In this document: piece after piece, positions 1 through 11,099 of the stretch | Position numbering within the stretch: the stretch's first letter is position 1 | Layout of the letters: the number at the start of each line of letters is the position of its first letter | Source: Ashinkailepas kermadecensis | Taxonomy: Eukaryota > Arthropoda > Thecostraca > Neolepadidae | Assembly (NCBI GenBank): GCA_034440615.1 | Contig: JAOTOM010004954.1 | Coordinates: 399,501-463,500, forward strand | Length of the DNA stretch: 64,000 nt | Direction: 5' to 3' | Notes under the pieces: generated by a model | What the model was told of the DNA's origin: nothing | The model's database searches: none | What the model saw: only the letters and a program-made list of their open reading frames with translations | Position numbers and translations under genes: made by a program

Positions 1-442
1 TTAGCATGTAGAAAAACAACGCGGATATTCATATTGCTTCATACCTTGAAAATGCTCACGCCACAATCTATCTGATTTATGCTTGAAAGAGCATGTTGGC
101 ACATTTCGCTTGTTTCTGATTCTAGTTATGCTCGAATGTTGCCCTAGAAAGTGATGTGTGATGTGGATATGGGACATTTCAAATGGCCCCTAAATGAGCC
201 CAAGTTAAAACAACTATGTAAAGAGCAGCAAATATTCATGCTGAGGGCTGCACAAGTCTTTAGAAGCGAACAAAGTTATTTCCTGGAACATAGGGAAGGA
301 CATATCCGTGGCGAGGCTGAAATACATCACATGCTGAGTGATCATTGAATGACAGCACGTTTTCCGATTGACAGCCAATCCACTGGCAGTTACAATCGGC
401 GGCGCAACTGTCCCAGACAGAACTCCACACAGGACTCCTGAC
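1..442. other. Intron of the IRAK4-like gene
   Basis: AT-rich sequence downstream, in gene orientation, of the kinase exon that ends at 443. I searched the minus strand for the next kinase segment (catalytic loop HRD region) and saw none, so the rest of the gene must lie to the left of the window. Confidence 0.5.
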
Positions 443-624
443 CTTGACATGACCTCGACCTCGTTGCGGAATTGTCTGTGCACGGGTTCTTGGTCTGCCA
501 TGAGACGTTTGACAGCCAGCCGTTCTGTGGTCTCACACCTGCCCAGGAACACGGTGCCATAGGCGCCGGCACCCAGCAGGCACCCGCCACTCTCCAGCGG
601 CCGCTCGTCAAACTCAGTAGTCAC
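443..624 (-). CDS. IRAK4/Tube-like kinase, exon 4 (kinase N-lobe, partial gene)
   Basis: Encodes residues 199-258 of the assembled protein. Seen: a phase-0 start right after a CAG acceptor, the block FDERP that precedes the kinase domain in IRAK4, a glycine loop LGAGAYGTV (residues 215-223), the ATP-binding lysine in LAVKRL (K237) and the helix-C glutamate in FRNEVEVMS (E253). The exon ends at AAG followed by GTCAGG. It aligns without gaps to the IRAK4 segment from the pre-kinase region to helix C. Known for the family: IRAK4 and Tube-like kinases bind MyD88 through the death domain and pass on Toll/IL-1 receptor signals in the cytoplasm. Drosophila Tube has lost the kinase, so a retained glycine loop and lysine argue for the ancestral kinase form. 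The remaining kinase exons are outside the window. Pelle (IRAK1 type) is the alternative, but FDERP favours IRAK4. Confidence 0.85.
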
Positions 625-800
625 CTGCGCAAGTCAAAGGTCAAACGTCACCCGCCTGGTCCAATCCACGCCACGTGCACAAGTTAAAGGTCAAACGTCA
701 CCCGCCAGGTACAATCCACACCACCTGCGCAGGTCAAAGGTCAAACGTCGCCCGCCAGGTCGAATCCACGCCACCTGCGCAGGTCAAAGATCAAACCCAC
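625..800 (-). repeat. 52-bp minisatellite abutting the kinase exon
   Basis: About three and a half copies of a unit of roughly 52 bp containing GGTCAAAGGTCAAACG and CCAC(C/G)TGCGCAGG. On the minus strand each unit carries a pyrimidine-rich stretch followed by TGCGCAG, which is the real 3' splice site of the kinase exon. The exon border is therefore the last member of the array. Confidence 0.75.
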
Positions 801-889
801 ACGTTACTCGAGCAGGTCAAATATAAAAAGTCACTTGCGCAATGCGAAAGTTAAACATCCCGCGCCCAGGTCGAACTCATGACGCCTTG

Positions 890-1112
890 GCGTGTCAAAA
901 GTCTAACTCATTAGTCACCTGTGCAGGCAAAGATCGAACCCAAATATCACATATACAGGTCAAACGTATACACTACCAGTACAAGTCAAACTAACATGTC
1001 ACCAGTACAGGTCAAATTCGTAAGTGACCTGTCCATGTCAAACTCACATACAACCAGTACATGTCACACTAGCATGTCACTGGCACAGGTCAACCTCACC
1101 TGTCACATGCAT
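890..1112. repeat. Degenerate ~26-bp tandem repeat
   Basis: Repeated variants of ACCAGTACAGGTCAAACTCAC over about eight units. It looks like a diverged half-unit extension of the neighbouring 52-bp array. It lies in an IRAK-gene intron. Confidence 0.65.
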
Positions 1113-1139
1113 GGTTGGCAAATTTCATCCAGGTGATTT

Positions 1140-4100
1140 TAACCTACTTTAACCATAATTAAAACCGGCTGGACAAAACCAGTCCACCTTTATCACGAAG
1201 TGGACAATGTAAGAGAGTTAGTTTGTGAGCATCTTGATCCCATAAATTCAGCCCCAACCCCCTCCGTTCATGGCGCGACAAGTCTCAGGCACCTAGACGG
1301 CGTCCGCCTGTCTGGATGCCGACGTAAGCAGCCACCGCTCCAACGAGGCCGGTCAGTGGACCTTGTACCTTCCCCTCCCCTCTTCGGCAGTCATCCCGGC
1401 GCCAGAGATGTGACCTCAATACTGTGCAGCCGGTAACACAACCAGTCCACATAAAGTTATACGTTTGGCTGTCCCATAACCGTAATTGGTATAATCCCGT
1501 AAGTCTTCCGATTGTAAAAGTATCCCGTAATAGTAACTGTAAAATAGGGTACCGTAAATATCACGTAGTACCCTTCACTAAAGGCCAAGCCACTTCCGTA
1601 TAAGCTTCTAGATGCTGGATGTGACGTCAATGGGCGGTTCTGGCTGATCGGCCAATCAGTGGCCGGGGGTCTTCAGGCGTGACTAGCGGCCGTGCGGCCT
1701 CCAGTCAGGCTTGAATTCTCAAAGCGGGCGCATCTGTGCTTGTGCGCTCCGTGCGCGCGTGCTTCCCAACTAAATTCGGCTTCTAAATTCATAGGAAAGG
1801 CATCTCACGGCTTACCTTCAGAGGAGAAAGTACTGTACGGTGTCTGTCGGTCTCGTGTGATCGTGCGAGTGCTGCAGTGCCAATACAGGGCAGCTAAAAG
1901 TACTGGTGCTTTCGTGACTGAGGTTATCGCGAACGACGAGGTTGCTAGACTTTCGCGTGCCAATATAGGACTTTCCTACAACAAAATTTCAAGTTAGTGA
2001 AAATGCAATGTTTGCAAAATGAAAAGGCGTACTATTTATAAATCCATTTGTGGTGAACATATGCATTATATTTTCTGCTCTGCTTCTCTTCTATATATTC
2101 TCCGCTCTACCTGCATACATGCATGCCAAACGCAGTCATGGCTAATGGCGTAAACTGTGAAGTGCCACCAATGTGACCCAAAATAATGAGAGAGATTGGA
2201 GGAAGACACAAGCTGGGAAATCTCAGAAAGGACGTAAAATAGAGAGGGCATGAAATTAGGAAAATGCCAGACCAAATTATCAGTTCGTAGAAGAAAAAGC
2301 AATCCGAAATAACTGCATACAATTGAACAGAGCAACTGAGGGTAGATCAAAACCCGTGCCGGTTTCATTCTAGGTTGGCCATGCTGCCAGTCAGAGGATA
2401 GTCCTCGAATATGAGACCCTAAAGAGACCTCTAAGTTGTTTAATAGTTGGCAGGGATGATAACAGAGAACATGGACGACTATACTTTATGTATTTGATAC
2501 GACTGACAATGCATGAGTCTGAGCTATGCCCAAATGAAGCTCCCTTTCTGGATGTTGTCACTGCTTCCTCACTACATGCTTTCAAGAGGCTACTAGATGA
2601 GAACAAAGGGCGGCGGAACAGGGGGAGGGGATGAGGGGTGGCTGTACATCTATTCCAGATGTTGGAGGGGCAAGCATATCGTTTTGTGCCCCTCCCATCC
2701 AAAAGAAGTCTAGAGGGGACACTCGAACATTTCTGTTTGGGGGGGGGAATGAGGACCGCAAAGGGTGCGATTTTTCGCTCTTACAATGGTGTTTCTCGTC
2801 ACAAATTTTGCCTGTTTATGAACGTTAGTTGATTGTGTGTCCTTGGGCTTTACACGCGCCCTGGAGGCCCTCTGAAAATTACGCGCACTAGAGGGTGGGG
2901 GCGGATTCCGCCCCCCCCCCCCCTCCCCAATATCTCGGCTCCAATTAAAGCTAGAATTACGAAATTCCCATGATACATTGGTACGGTGGTGAAATATATT
3001 GTACGCAAATTTCATGACCTTAGGTCAATATCCTCAGGGCGAAATGAGGTCAAATATGCTACATTTTGCTTGTTTGGCGTGGCTTGGCTTGTCATTGTTA
3101 TGGATAGCTGCAGTTGTGTTTAAATGCTTTAAAAAATCGGCTTTAATGATGGCTTGGACATGACTAAATGATACAATAAAGATGATAGATGCGGCATTTG
3201 AGCTAGGTCACTTTTATATCAGTACTTTATAAAGGTCAGTTACCGGCTCCAGTTATCGGAACCTGGCCGCCCGCCCGACTGGCCGAGCGGGCGGGCGGCC
3301 AGGCGCAATCAGCTTCACGAAGAAAGGACGGAAGTGCATGAATGAAATATGGAAACGCTAGGGTTCACAATGAAAAAAAACAGTACTTGTCGGGATATGT
3401 AGGGAGTAACATGCGAAACGGCATGAATCGCACGACATTCAGTTACATTTATGACAACCCTCCAGTCGATCTAGTTTGGTTCCATTGACTTGTCATGAAC
3501 TGGACCTCGGTGGCCTAACATGACCTTGAAACTATGTAGCATAACAATATACATCAAACAAGTCGTTAGTATTGCCAAGAACACTTCCCTTTTGCCGATA
3601 TACGCGAAGCACATCAGCGCCGATTTTTGTGGTCTGGCGCTGCGAAATGTTTTGACTTTGACAGCCTCTAACTCGATAAATGTTTGGTCGATTTTCGTTT
3701 TTCTTGCTTTAAACGATGCGCCATACATTTTGAGGAAAGTACACAAAATGGCGTACATCGGCCAGTAAAATCGGGAGATACTTACGAAAACCGGAGTGGT
3801 GATTCCCCCCCCCCCCCACCCCACCCTACACACACACCTTTCAGTGCGTGTTAACTAAGCTCTGCATTTACCTTCGATAAAATGAGCACCCTGAAATATC
3901 ACTAGGTCATTGCAATAGTATGGCTTGCATGGAGATACTTTTTGGAACAATATCCTTCGGCTCCTAGACGGTGACGTAGTCAAGGGCCGCGGCTGCCAGA
4001 ATAAACACTGAGAGGGCCTCCTCGACAAAATCCTGGGCACGCACTTGGCACAAGTGGTGCCTCCCGTGCGGCACGGTACCCGTGGGGGCCAAATGGACAT

Positions 4101-6200
4101 GGACCCCTTGAGAAATCACGGCCATTGTGGGCTTCCGTCTCAAGGTTCGCCCTGACCTCATATGCTCCTGAGGGGTGACTGGGAAGTGAGTATTCATGGA
4201 AGCAAAAGACACTCTGTGAGGGCTACCTTTTAGGATTGGGGTGGACCCTCAGAGGTCTGTCAGGCGATTTTTTAGTTTTAAAATGATCCAATGGAGCTCT
4301 GGCAGAGCTTCCTTGAAGCATGATACTTTGAGAAGGGGCTAGTTCAAGGCTTGTGAGGCCCTCGAAGGTTTACAAGGGCCTTTCTGAGCTCTGGGAGATG
4401 GCTTAAACTCTAAAGGAATCCTGTAAAATTGGAGAACATCCATCAGAGTACTGGTCGGATCTTGCAGGCTGTAGAAAGATGTTGTGAGGACCGTAAGGGC
4501 CCATTTTAATCTTGGAAGGCTCGATTGCAGTTCAGAGAGCCACCTTGAAGTATCGTAGGGCATCACAGAGCCGTTCGAATTCTAAGAGGGGGGTTCATTT
4601 CAGCTTTTAGGAGCCTTCTGATGACCAAGGAACCCTTGTGTTCACCGTATGTAATTTTCGTCGCAAACACTGCTTCCATATAAACTTTTTCCCACCAAAA
4701 AATCGTTTATTTGTGGTTAGTAATAAGCTTCATAATCGTTCTCGTAGAACCCCAGCAATTTTCCCGCTTCTCATTAGTTCATTTGCATGCACGTTGAAAC
4801 CACTGGGATGTTGCGAATCCACCCATATTTTGTCTAGCTAACCAACGCTTTTCACTTTTACTTTGAGACCCTGCTTTAAAGGTGGTTTGTTCTCGTTCAG
4901 CAAAAGCTTGTGGTCAGGAGTCGGAGTTTTAATAAGTAATTTGGAAGACTCAGTAATACTAACGTTGATCAATTCAATACATATTGTACGGGGTGGCCGG
5001 TTTGTCCCTGTTACAATCTGTAATTACTGAGCTCACCCGACTTTTGCCAATGCAGGAGCTCAAGTCCCTAAAAGGGATTGCGACGTTTACATATGCTCGT
5101 GGCAATTAGTCTTCGGGACAATTTTACCCGACACCCCCTTGACAAAAAGCAAACCCTAATTGCATCCGCGTTTAGAGCTGCATGTACTAAATGAGAGAAG
5201 AGCACCGCAAGCTTCCATATATTTTGCTAGGTGCAGAATCCAACCCGTCCGAAACAAGAAAAATATATTTTTACCTAAAATATTGCTTCAATTTGACATC
5301 CAGCCTCAACGACGGTTCCGTGAGTCTACCACTTGGATTAAACGCACAAATGGGGCTATTTGCAAAGCAAGGACCCTGGATCCGCGAAGGTCAACAGTCT
5401 TTGAACCAAACGGGTCCTCGGAGTTCAGGAGGCCCTCGTGGACTTTGTTGCCCTGTCAATTCAATTTACCTTCCTCCGCCACTCATGAGAACTCATACGA
5501 TATCCAGCAGGGGAGTTACCAGCATATGATTAAAAGACACGATTATGAACTAATAGGATAATTGAGATGGACTAATAAAACCTTATCCACAACATAGTAT
5601 GATATTACCAGGTGCATTGAATATGTCAGATGAAATATATTGTACTTAGGTAGGTACTTTTATGGTGATTAGCATGAAAAGTGTTTGTAATGTACTGGCT
5701 TTATAAAACACCATTTATCGAATCAAAGTCTAACAAATCCAATCTGCAAAAAAATCCCGAACTGTCCTCTGAAGTACCCTTCTCATAATTAAGGGCTGAA
5801 TTGCATGCGGTACATTTTCCTATACCGACTTCGGTAGCTGCCTTCATATCTCCAGCACACATGATGGCCGGCGGCACCCTCCGTGCAGCCAATGCGAATG
5901 CCCAAATTTGATGCAACCAGCGGTCATTAGCGTCTGCCGATTATTAGGTAGTCCGGTCATCCTTACAAAATGGATACCCGAGTGGACAAGAGCTTCTTCT
6001 GGGCATATTGATCTATGCTGCAGGAGCTTATTCAATGACTACATACCTTAACTATGTACCCAGGACAGGCACATCTCTGGCCGCTATTGGAACTGTTTCA
6101 ATTACTACGTCTATAATTACTATATCTACTGGTAGGTTACAAAATAACGGTGCACGTGAAAAGTGTTCAAGGCAATAGCCAGCAAGTGTTCATTATTTAA
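1140..6200. other. Intron sequence without recognisable genes
   Basis: Part of the large intron between IRAK exons 3 and 4. It holds a poly-C tract near 2912-2932, a second one near 3806-3824, a GC hairpin at 3262-3303 and faintly repetitive GAGG/AAGG-rich sequence at about 4230-4620. The open frames here are short and resemble nothing I know. Confidence 0.5.
3262..3303. repeat. Perfect 16-bp GC-rich hairpin
   Basis: The arms at 3262-3277 and 3288-3303 are exact reverse complements (CCTGGCCGCCCGCCCG and its partner), with a 10-base loop. The surrounding sequence is AT-rich, so the palindrome stands out. Confidence 0.8.
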
Positions 6201-6208
6201 CAGCTCAC

Positions 6209-6462
6209 TTTCTCCAGGTAGGCATAGTTGAAGTGTCGGATATCGCTGGTCAGCTCCAACTCTGACCCATGCTCTTGCTCCTGTTCCTGCTCCTGCTCTT
6301 GCTGCGGCTCCGGCTCTGGCTCCGGCTCTGGCTCCGGCTCCGGCTCCAGTGCCGGCTCTGGCTCCGGCGGTGGCCTTTGTTGTTCCAGGAGCTGCTGGAC
6401 GGCCGCCTCGTCTTGCGGTACCGGGGTGCCGGGAACCGCGGTCGGCCGGGCCATTGGTGCAA
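6209..6462 (-). CDS. IRAK4/Tube-like kinase, exon 3 (Pro/Glu/Gln linker)
   Basis: Encodes residues 114-198 between the death domain and the kinase. The acceptor CTTCCCAG lies just before 6462 and the donor GTGAGC just after 6209. The upstream intron is phase 1 and the downstream one phase 0, matching exons 2 and 4 exactly. The exon begins VAPMARPTAVPGTP, runs through Pro-Glu and then Gln-Glu dipeptide repeats, and ends TSDIRHFNYAYLEK. That end corresponds to the IRAK4 motif with F-x-Y-x-x-L just before the kinase domain. The dipeptide tract (about 6270-6380) is built from CTC/CGG/CTC-type triplet runs, so its length is probably polymorphic. The linker is expected to be disordered and is normally low-complexity or ProST-rich in IRAKs. 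Confidence 0.85.
6270..6385 (-). repeat. Coding hexanucleotide repeat (Pro-Glu, Gln-Glu)
   Basis: Near-tandem GGCTCC/GGCTCT and TGCTCC/TGTTCC hexamers on the plus strand, read as EP and EQ dipeptides on the minus strand, inside IRAK exon 3. All repeat units are six bases, so changes in copy number keep the frame. Confidence 0.85.
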
Positions 6463-6465
6463 CTG

Positions 6466-6940
6466 GGAAGATCACAGATTTACTGAGAAGATCACAGAGC
6501 AACGAGAGAGGTTGCAGAGTCACTGGAGAGGTCACTTGTTCACAGGGGGATCACATACTTACTGGGTAGGCCACAAATAAACTGGGGAGGTGACATATAC
6601 AAGATGTAGGTCATAGAGCCACTGTGGGGGTCGCATGTCAGCTGGAGAGATCACAGAACAACGGTTGGTTGGTTGGTTATTGGTTATTTGTTTTACGACA
6701 CGTCGACCGTTCAGTCATGTAGCGTCGCCAATCTCTCACGCCGATTGGTCGCGGGCGGAGAGTAGCGACAGGTGAGACTCGAACCCACAACCTTTCGATT
6801 GTGAGACGAGCATCTTACCCCTAGACCACTCGTCCCCTACAGAACAACGGGAGATGTCGCAGAGCCACTGGACAGGTCATAGAGCAACACGAGAGATCAC
6901 AGAGCTATTGGTGAGGTCACAGAGCGACGGTGGTCGCACA
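6466..6940. repeat. Degenerate ~20-27 bp intronic repeat
   Basis: Loose repeats of GATCACAGAGCAACGGGAGAG and variants on both sides of a SINE insertion. It starts next to the acceptor of IRAK exon 3. Confidence 0.6.
6665..6838 (-). mobile_element. tRNA-derived SINE, copy 1
   Basis: 174-bp insertion flanked by a perfect 12-bp target-site duplication, ACAGAACAACGG (6653-6664 and 6839-6850). Read on the minus strand, the head is tRNA-like: GGGGACGAGTGGTCTAGGGG, an anticodon-like loop CTCACAA, and a B-box in GTGGGTTCGAGTCTCAC with a paired T-arm. The loop resembles tRNA-Val(CAC). The 3' end is a tail of AACC repeats preceded by a stem-loop. The element interrupts an intronic repeat of the IRAK gene. 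Confidence 0.85.
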
Positions 6941-7104
6941 GTAAATGGAGAGGCCTGGAAGCCACTAGGGTGATTATAGCGCCTCAGTTTCAATAGGGGA
7001 GCTGGAAAACTACGGTAGCTCTATTGAGACTACTACTATATAGCTACAGCTAGCTACTATACAGGCTACTAAGATACAGCAGCATTTCTGTTGAGAAAGA
7101 GCCT

Positions 7105-7460
7105 ATGAGGATCGCACAGTGTGTCTGTTGAGACCGGGCCGCTGGGGACACTGCGGCAGCTCTATTGAGACAGAGCTAATTAGGACATCACGACACCTCG
7201 GTTGATATTGACATCCTGGGAAACTTCAGTATCTCTGCTGAGGTAGACCGTCTGGGAAATCACGATATCTCTTTCGAGATGGACCTTCTCGGAGACCACA
7301 GCATCTCTGTCTCTGCTGAGATGGGCCTTCTGGGAGATCACACCATCCCTATTGAAAGGGCCTTCCGGGAGACTACAGATTCTCTGTTGAGATATGGCCG
7401 CTTGGGATGCCACTTCATCTATACTGAGGCGGAGATACTGGGAGATCACAACGTGTCCGT
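7105..7460. repeat. Degenerate ~42-45 bp intronic repeat
   Basis: Repeats on the theme CTGTTGAGAT-GGGCC-TTCTGGGAGATCACA, about eight diverged units. Open frames across it are by-products of the repeat. Confidence 0.6.
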
Positions 7461-7499
7461 TGATGCAATTGGAGATATCGCAGCACCTCAATTAGTACA

Positions 7500-8530
7500 A
7501 AATCGCAGTGGAAATTGCAGATACTCAATCCAACAATCTTAAAGGAAATGATGATGGCTTCTCTATTTGACGGTGGAAACAAGATAAGTACGTACAGCGA
7601 AAATCTGCTCAAGCCGCATAGTCCTGCATTGCACAATACATCATGCACTTATTTGAGGTAATCACCCGACGTTAACTTGCATGCTCATCATAGCTTAAAT
7701 TTGCATTGATTGAAATTTTTCGACAGCATCCATTTAGAAGGCGATACGCGAGCTTAACTGCCACTGTTGCAAGGCATACCGTCCCAGAAAAAAGGAATAT
7801 TTGAAAACGTATTCATAGTACCCAAGAATATAATTGAGTTGCATGGATGTTGGAAGTGTGTAGTGTCGGTGATGTTGAAGGTGAATTTCCTCCTGCTTAC
7901 AACCCAGAAGTTGACTTAACCCTCACACAATTTTAACCAGATTGAACAAGAGACCCTACGAAACTGTCACGAGCTCGGAGGTGCCCAAACTAATGCACTA
8001 CTTGTACCGCTTAATAACGAATCAATAACTAATTGTTCCACCCCGACTCACGCCTCCAACTGAATTTATAGCACGCTACTCAATCCTATGTCGAAATTTA
8101 CCTACTTCCAATCTGCGCTTCCGGCAATTTCTTCTCAACCTTTGGCATATTGCCATATTGCCAAATAACAAACGATTATTTCCAGCATACGTTGGTAAAA
8201 CAACAATGGCTGATTGACAGTTTAAAGGTTTTTTTTTACATCGTTCGTGATGGTCCTACAGCAACCAATCACACTAGTTAGCAGGTTTGCCGATCCCAAC
8301 GAATAGCAGGAATCATCACAAGCCCATCCCTTACTCTTCTACCGTAACAAGCTGACCAACGTAACTAGCATGGAGCACCCCCCTCGTTGCCCCGGGACGA
8401 AATTCATCAGCTGTAGCAAATCAGCATGCACGTGAATATCGGAGGCGACGGCGCAGGGTTATAATGCAATGACATTTCGCCGACATCTGTTGGCATTCAT
8501 GCCAGTTGAGCGGGCATTGCAAAACTGAAC
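7500..8530. other. Intron, no feature seen
   Basis: Unique-looking AT-rich intron sequence of the IRAK gene. I see no exon with both splice borders and no mobile-element hallmark. Confidence 0.4.
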
Positions 8531-8535
8531 CGAAC

Positions 8536-8587
8536 AGCGGCCACTGCACGCTGGTCATCCAGAGGCGCACCCAGGGGCAACAAAAGC
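8536..8587. repeat. Single unit of the 49-bp minisatellite, split from its array
   Basis: One 49-bp unit of the array found at 10799-11092 lies immediately left of CR1 copy 1. It ends in AAAAGC, which is repeated on the right side of the element. Confidence 0.8.
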
Positions 8588-10795
8588 ATGGGAATATGGG
8601 AATAAAATGGGAAGAAGAATTCTTTGATTTAAATGCCTGTGAAATGTGGGAAAAGTTCAAATCTTACTTGAGGGAAATTCAGATTAGACATGTCCCCCAA
8701 AAGCAAAGGCGCAAAAGAAGGGTAGGAAAGCCAGCATGGCTTACACCAGATTTGATGAAAGCAATTAAGGGTAAGAAAGATGCATTTAGAGTATTTAAGG
8801 AAGCTTCAAATATCGTAAATCTAAGGTCGTATCAAAAAGCTAGAGGTGCTATGAAGCAGAAAACCAGAGCACCAAAGCGAGCAAAAGAATTGGATTTGGC
8901 TAGGAACTGTAATCGGGACAGTGAAAAGTTCTTTAGTTTCTACAAGCTAAGTAAAGTTTCAAGCACAATTGGTCCACTGGAAGTAAATGGGACTATATTG
9001 AGTGAGGATGGTGAGATGGTTGAGGAGCTGAGCAAGCAGTTTAAATCAGTGTTTACAGTGGAGGATGTGATTAATCTGCCAGCTGTGAACCACAGTTCAG
9101 TGACAGGTGATCAGATACACGATGTTGATTTCATTGATAGTGATGTTGTTTTCAATTATATCAGAAAATAAAGCCAAACAAGGCAGCAGGACCTGATGGA
9201 ATTTATGCTAGGGTATTGCGGGAAGCCGAAAAGGAACTGGCAATTCCACTTAGTATAATATTTTGTAGATCAGTTTCACACAATGAAATTCCAACAGATT
9301 GGAAAAGGGCAAATGTAGTTCCTATTTTCAAGAAAGGAGAAAGAGTGAAAATTGAAAACTATAGGCCAGTAAGCCTCACATCCCTAGTCTGCAAGGTACT
9401 CGAATCAATTATCAAGGATGGAATAGTTAATTTTCTGGAAGGAAACAGATTGATTCAAGATACTCAACATGGGTTTAGAAAAGGGCGATCGTGTCTCACA
9501 AATCTCTTGGACTTTTTGAATTTTGCTACAGAACAATTTGATCAGGGAAATCAGGTTGATGTAGCATATCTTGACTTTAGCAAGGCCTTTGACAAGGTAC
9601 CCCATAAACGGTTAATGATGCAGCTTCAGGTCCATGGTATTGCAGGTAGCATCCTAAAATGGATAGAGTTGTGGCTTTCAGATAGACAGCAGAGAGTGAT
9701 GCTAAATTGGTACTAACTCATCATGGCAAAATGTTCTTAGTGGAGTCCCTCAGGGGTCGGTACTGGGGCCACTATTGTTCATTATATTTGTGAATAGCAT
9801 TGAATGTGGCCTAAGCAGTAAGGTTTTGAAATTTGTGGATGATTTGAAGATCTTTAGGGCAATAACAGGGCACAATGAGCAGGTTTTGCTGCAGAAAGAC
9901 TTAGACGAGCTTGTGAAGTGGTCCGAAAAATGGCAAATGAAGTTTAATTTTGATAAGTGCAAAGTCATGCATGTAGGTAGGCAGCATATGAAGGCTCCAT
10001 ACTTGATGGGTGGCCAAGTACTATCTGTGACTCAGCAGGAGAAGGACTTAGGTGTTATTTTGAACACAAAATTGGGGGCATCAGAACAGACCAAAGAAGC
10101 CAGGAAGAAGGCACTAAGAATGCTTCGGGCAATACAGAGGAATGTGTCATACAAAAGTAAGGAGGTCATCAGGAAGCTTTACTGTGCATATGTCAGGCCA
10201 CATTTGGAATACTGTGTCCAAGCTTGGTCCCCTAGTTATGAGAAAGATTGTTGGCTTTTAGAGAGAGTACAAAAGAGGGCAACAAAAATGGTTAATGGTA
10301 CAGGCAACCTGGCATATGAGGACAGATTGAAGAAATTGAATATGTTTTCACTTGGATATAGAAGGCTGAGAGGAGATCTCATCGAGTTTTTTTTTAATTT
10401 GTTCATGGTCAGGAACAGGGATATCTCAGGGAAATGATGACATCATTTCCCTTTTTCCCACATCATGACATCATTTAGCAGAAATGATGCAATTAGAGGT
10501 CATCAATTCAAAATTAAAGTTAATCACAGCAGGACAAGGTTAAGACAGTCTTTCTTCACCAACAGGGTAGTAGAACACTGGAACCAGCTGCCAGGAACCA
10601 TTGTCAGTAGCAACACACTGAACATCTTTAAAAACGGCATAGACAATCATTATAAGAATAGGAAGCTTGTTTTTCTGTATTCCAGGGAGGGTTGATCGAC
10701 AGATTTGGTGGGCCACTGGTTCAGTGTCCAAAGTGCAACCAAGAAGGGCCCTTGTGGCTCATAGTTACACTGATCTTTTATGTCTCTTTATGTCT
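8588..10795 (+). mobile_element. CR1-like non-LTR retrotransposon, family A, copy 1 (5'-truncated)
   Basis: About 2.2 kb, beginning inside ORF2 between endonuclease and reverse transcriptase and ending with the family's 3' UTR (TGGCTCATAGTTACACTG then TTTTATGTCT repeats). It is flanked by AAAAGC at 8582-8587 and 10796-10801. Insertion occurred within a 49-bp minisatellite. It lies in the IRAK intron in the orientation opposite to the gene. Confidence 0.85.
8597..10695 (+). pseudogene. CR1 family A reverse transcriptase, broken
   Basis: Fragments of one polyprotein in three frames: 8597-9171, 9180-9716 and 9775-10695. Reverse-transcriptase landmarks are present: YRPVSLTSLVCKVLE, QHGFRKGRSCLTNLL, AYLDFSKAFDKVPH, GVPQGSVLGPLLF and the catalytic DD, here in FVDDLKIF rather than FADD. 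A one-base deletion near 9168 and lesions near 9710 and 10385 break the frame. The C-terminal thumb block with YVRPHLEYCVQAWSP is present. It is intronic and not expected to give a protein. Confidence 0.85.
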
Positions 10796-10798
10796 AAA

Positions 10799-11092
10799 AG
10801 CGGCCACTACGTGTTGATCATCCAGAGGCGCACCCAGGGGTAACAAAAGCGGCCACTGCGTGATGGTCATCCAGAGGCGCACCCAGGGGAAACAAAAGCT
10901 GCGCTGCGTACTAGTCACCAGGAGGCCACCCAAGGGGATAACAGCGGCCACTGTGTGCTGGTCACCCAGAGGCGCACCCAGGGGCGACAACAGCAGGCAC
11001 TGCGTGCTGGTCATCCAGAGGCGTACCCAAGGGCGACAACAGCGGCCACTGCGTGCTGATCACCCAGAGACGCACCCAGGGGCAACAAGCGA
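10799..11092. repeat. 49-bp minisatellite
   Basis: Six units of 49 bp starting AGCGGCCACTGCGTGCTGGT and containing CCAGAGGCGCACCCAGGGG. Unit starts at 10799, 10848 and 10897 fix the period. The array was interrupted by CR1 copy 1. Confidence 0.85.
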
Positions 11093-11099
11093 GCCATCA

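Noticed and set aside
6774..6838. A genuine tRNA-Val gene
   Set aside because: The acceptor stem does not pair, and the sequence continues into a SINE body with a target-site duplication.
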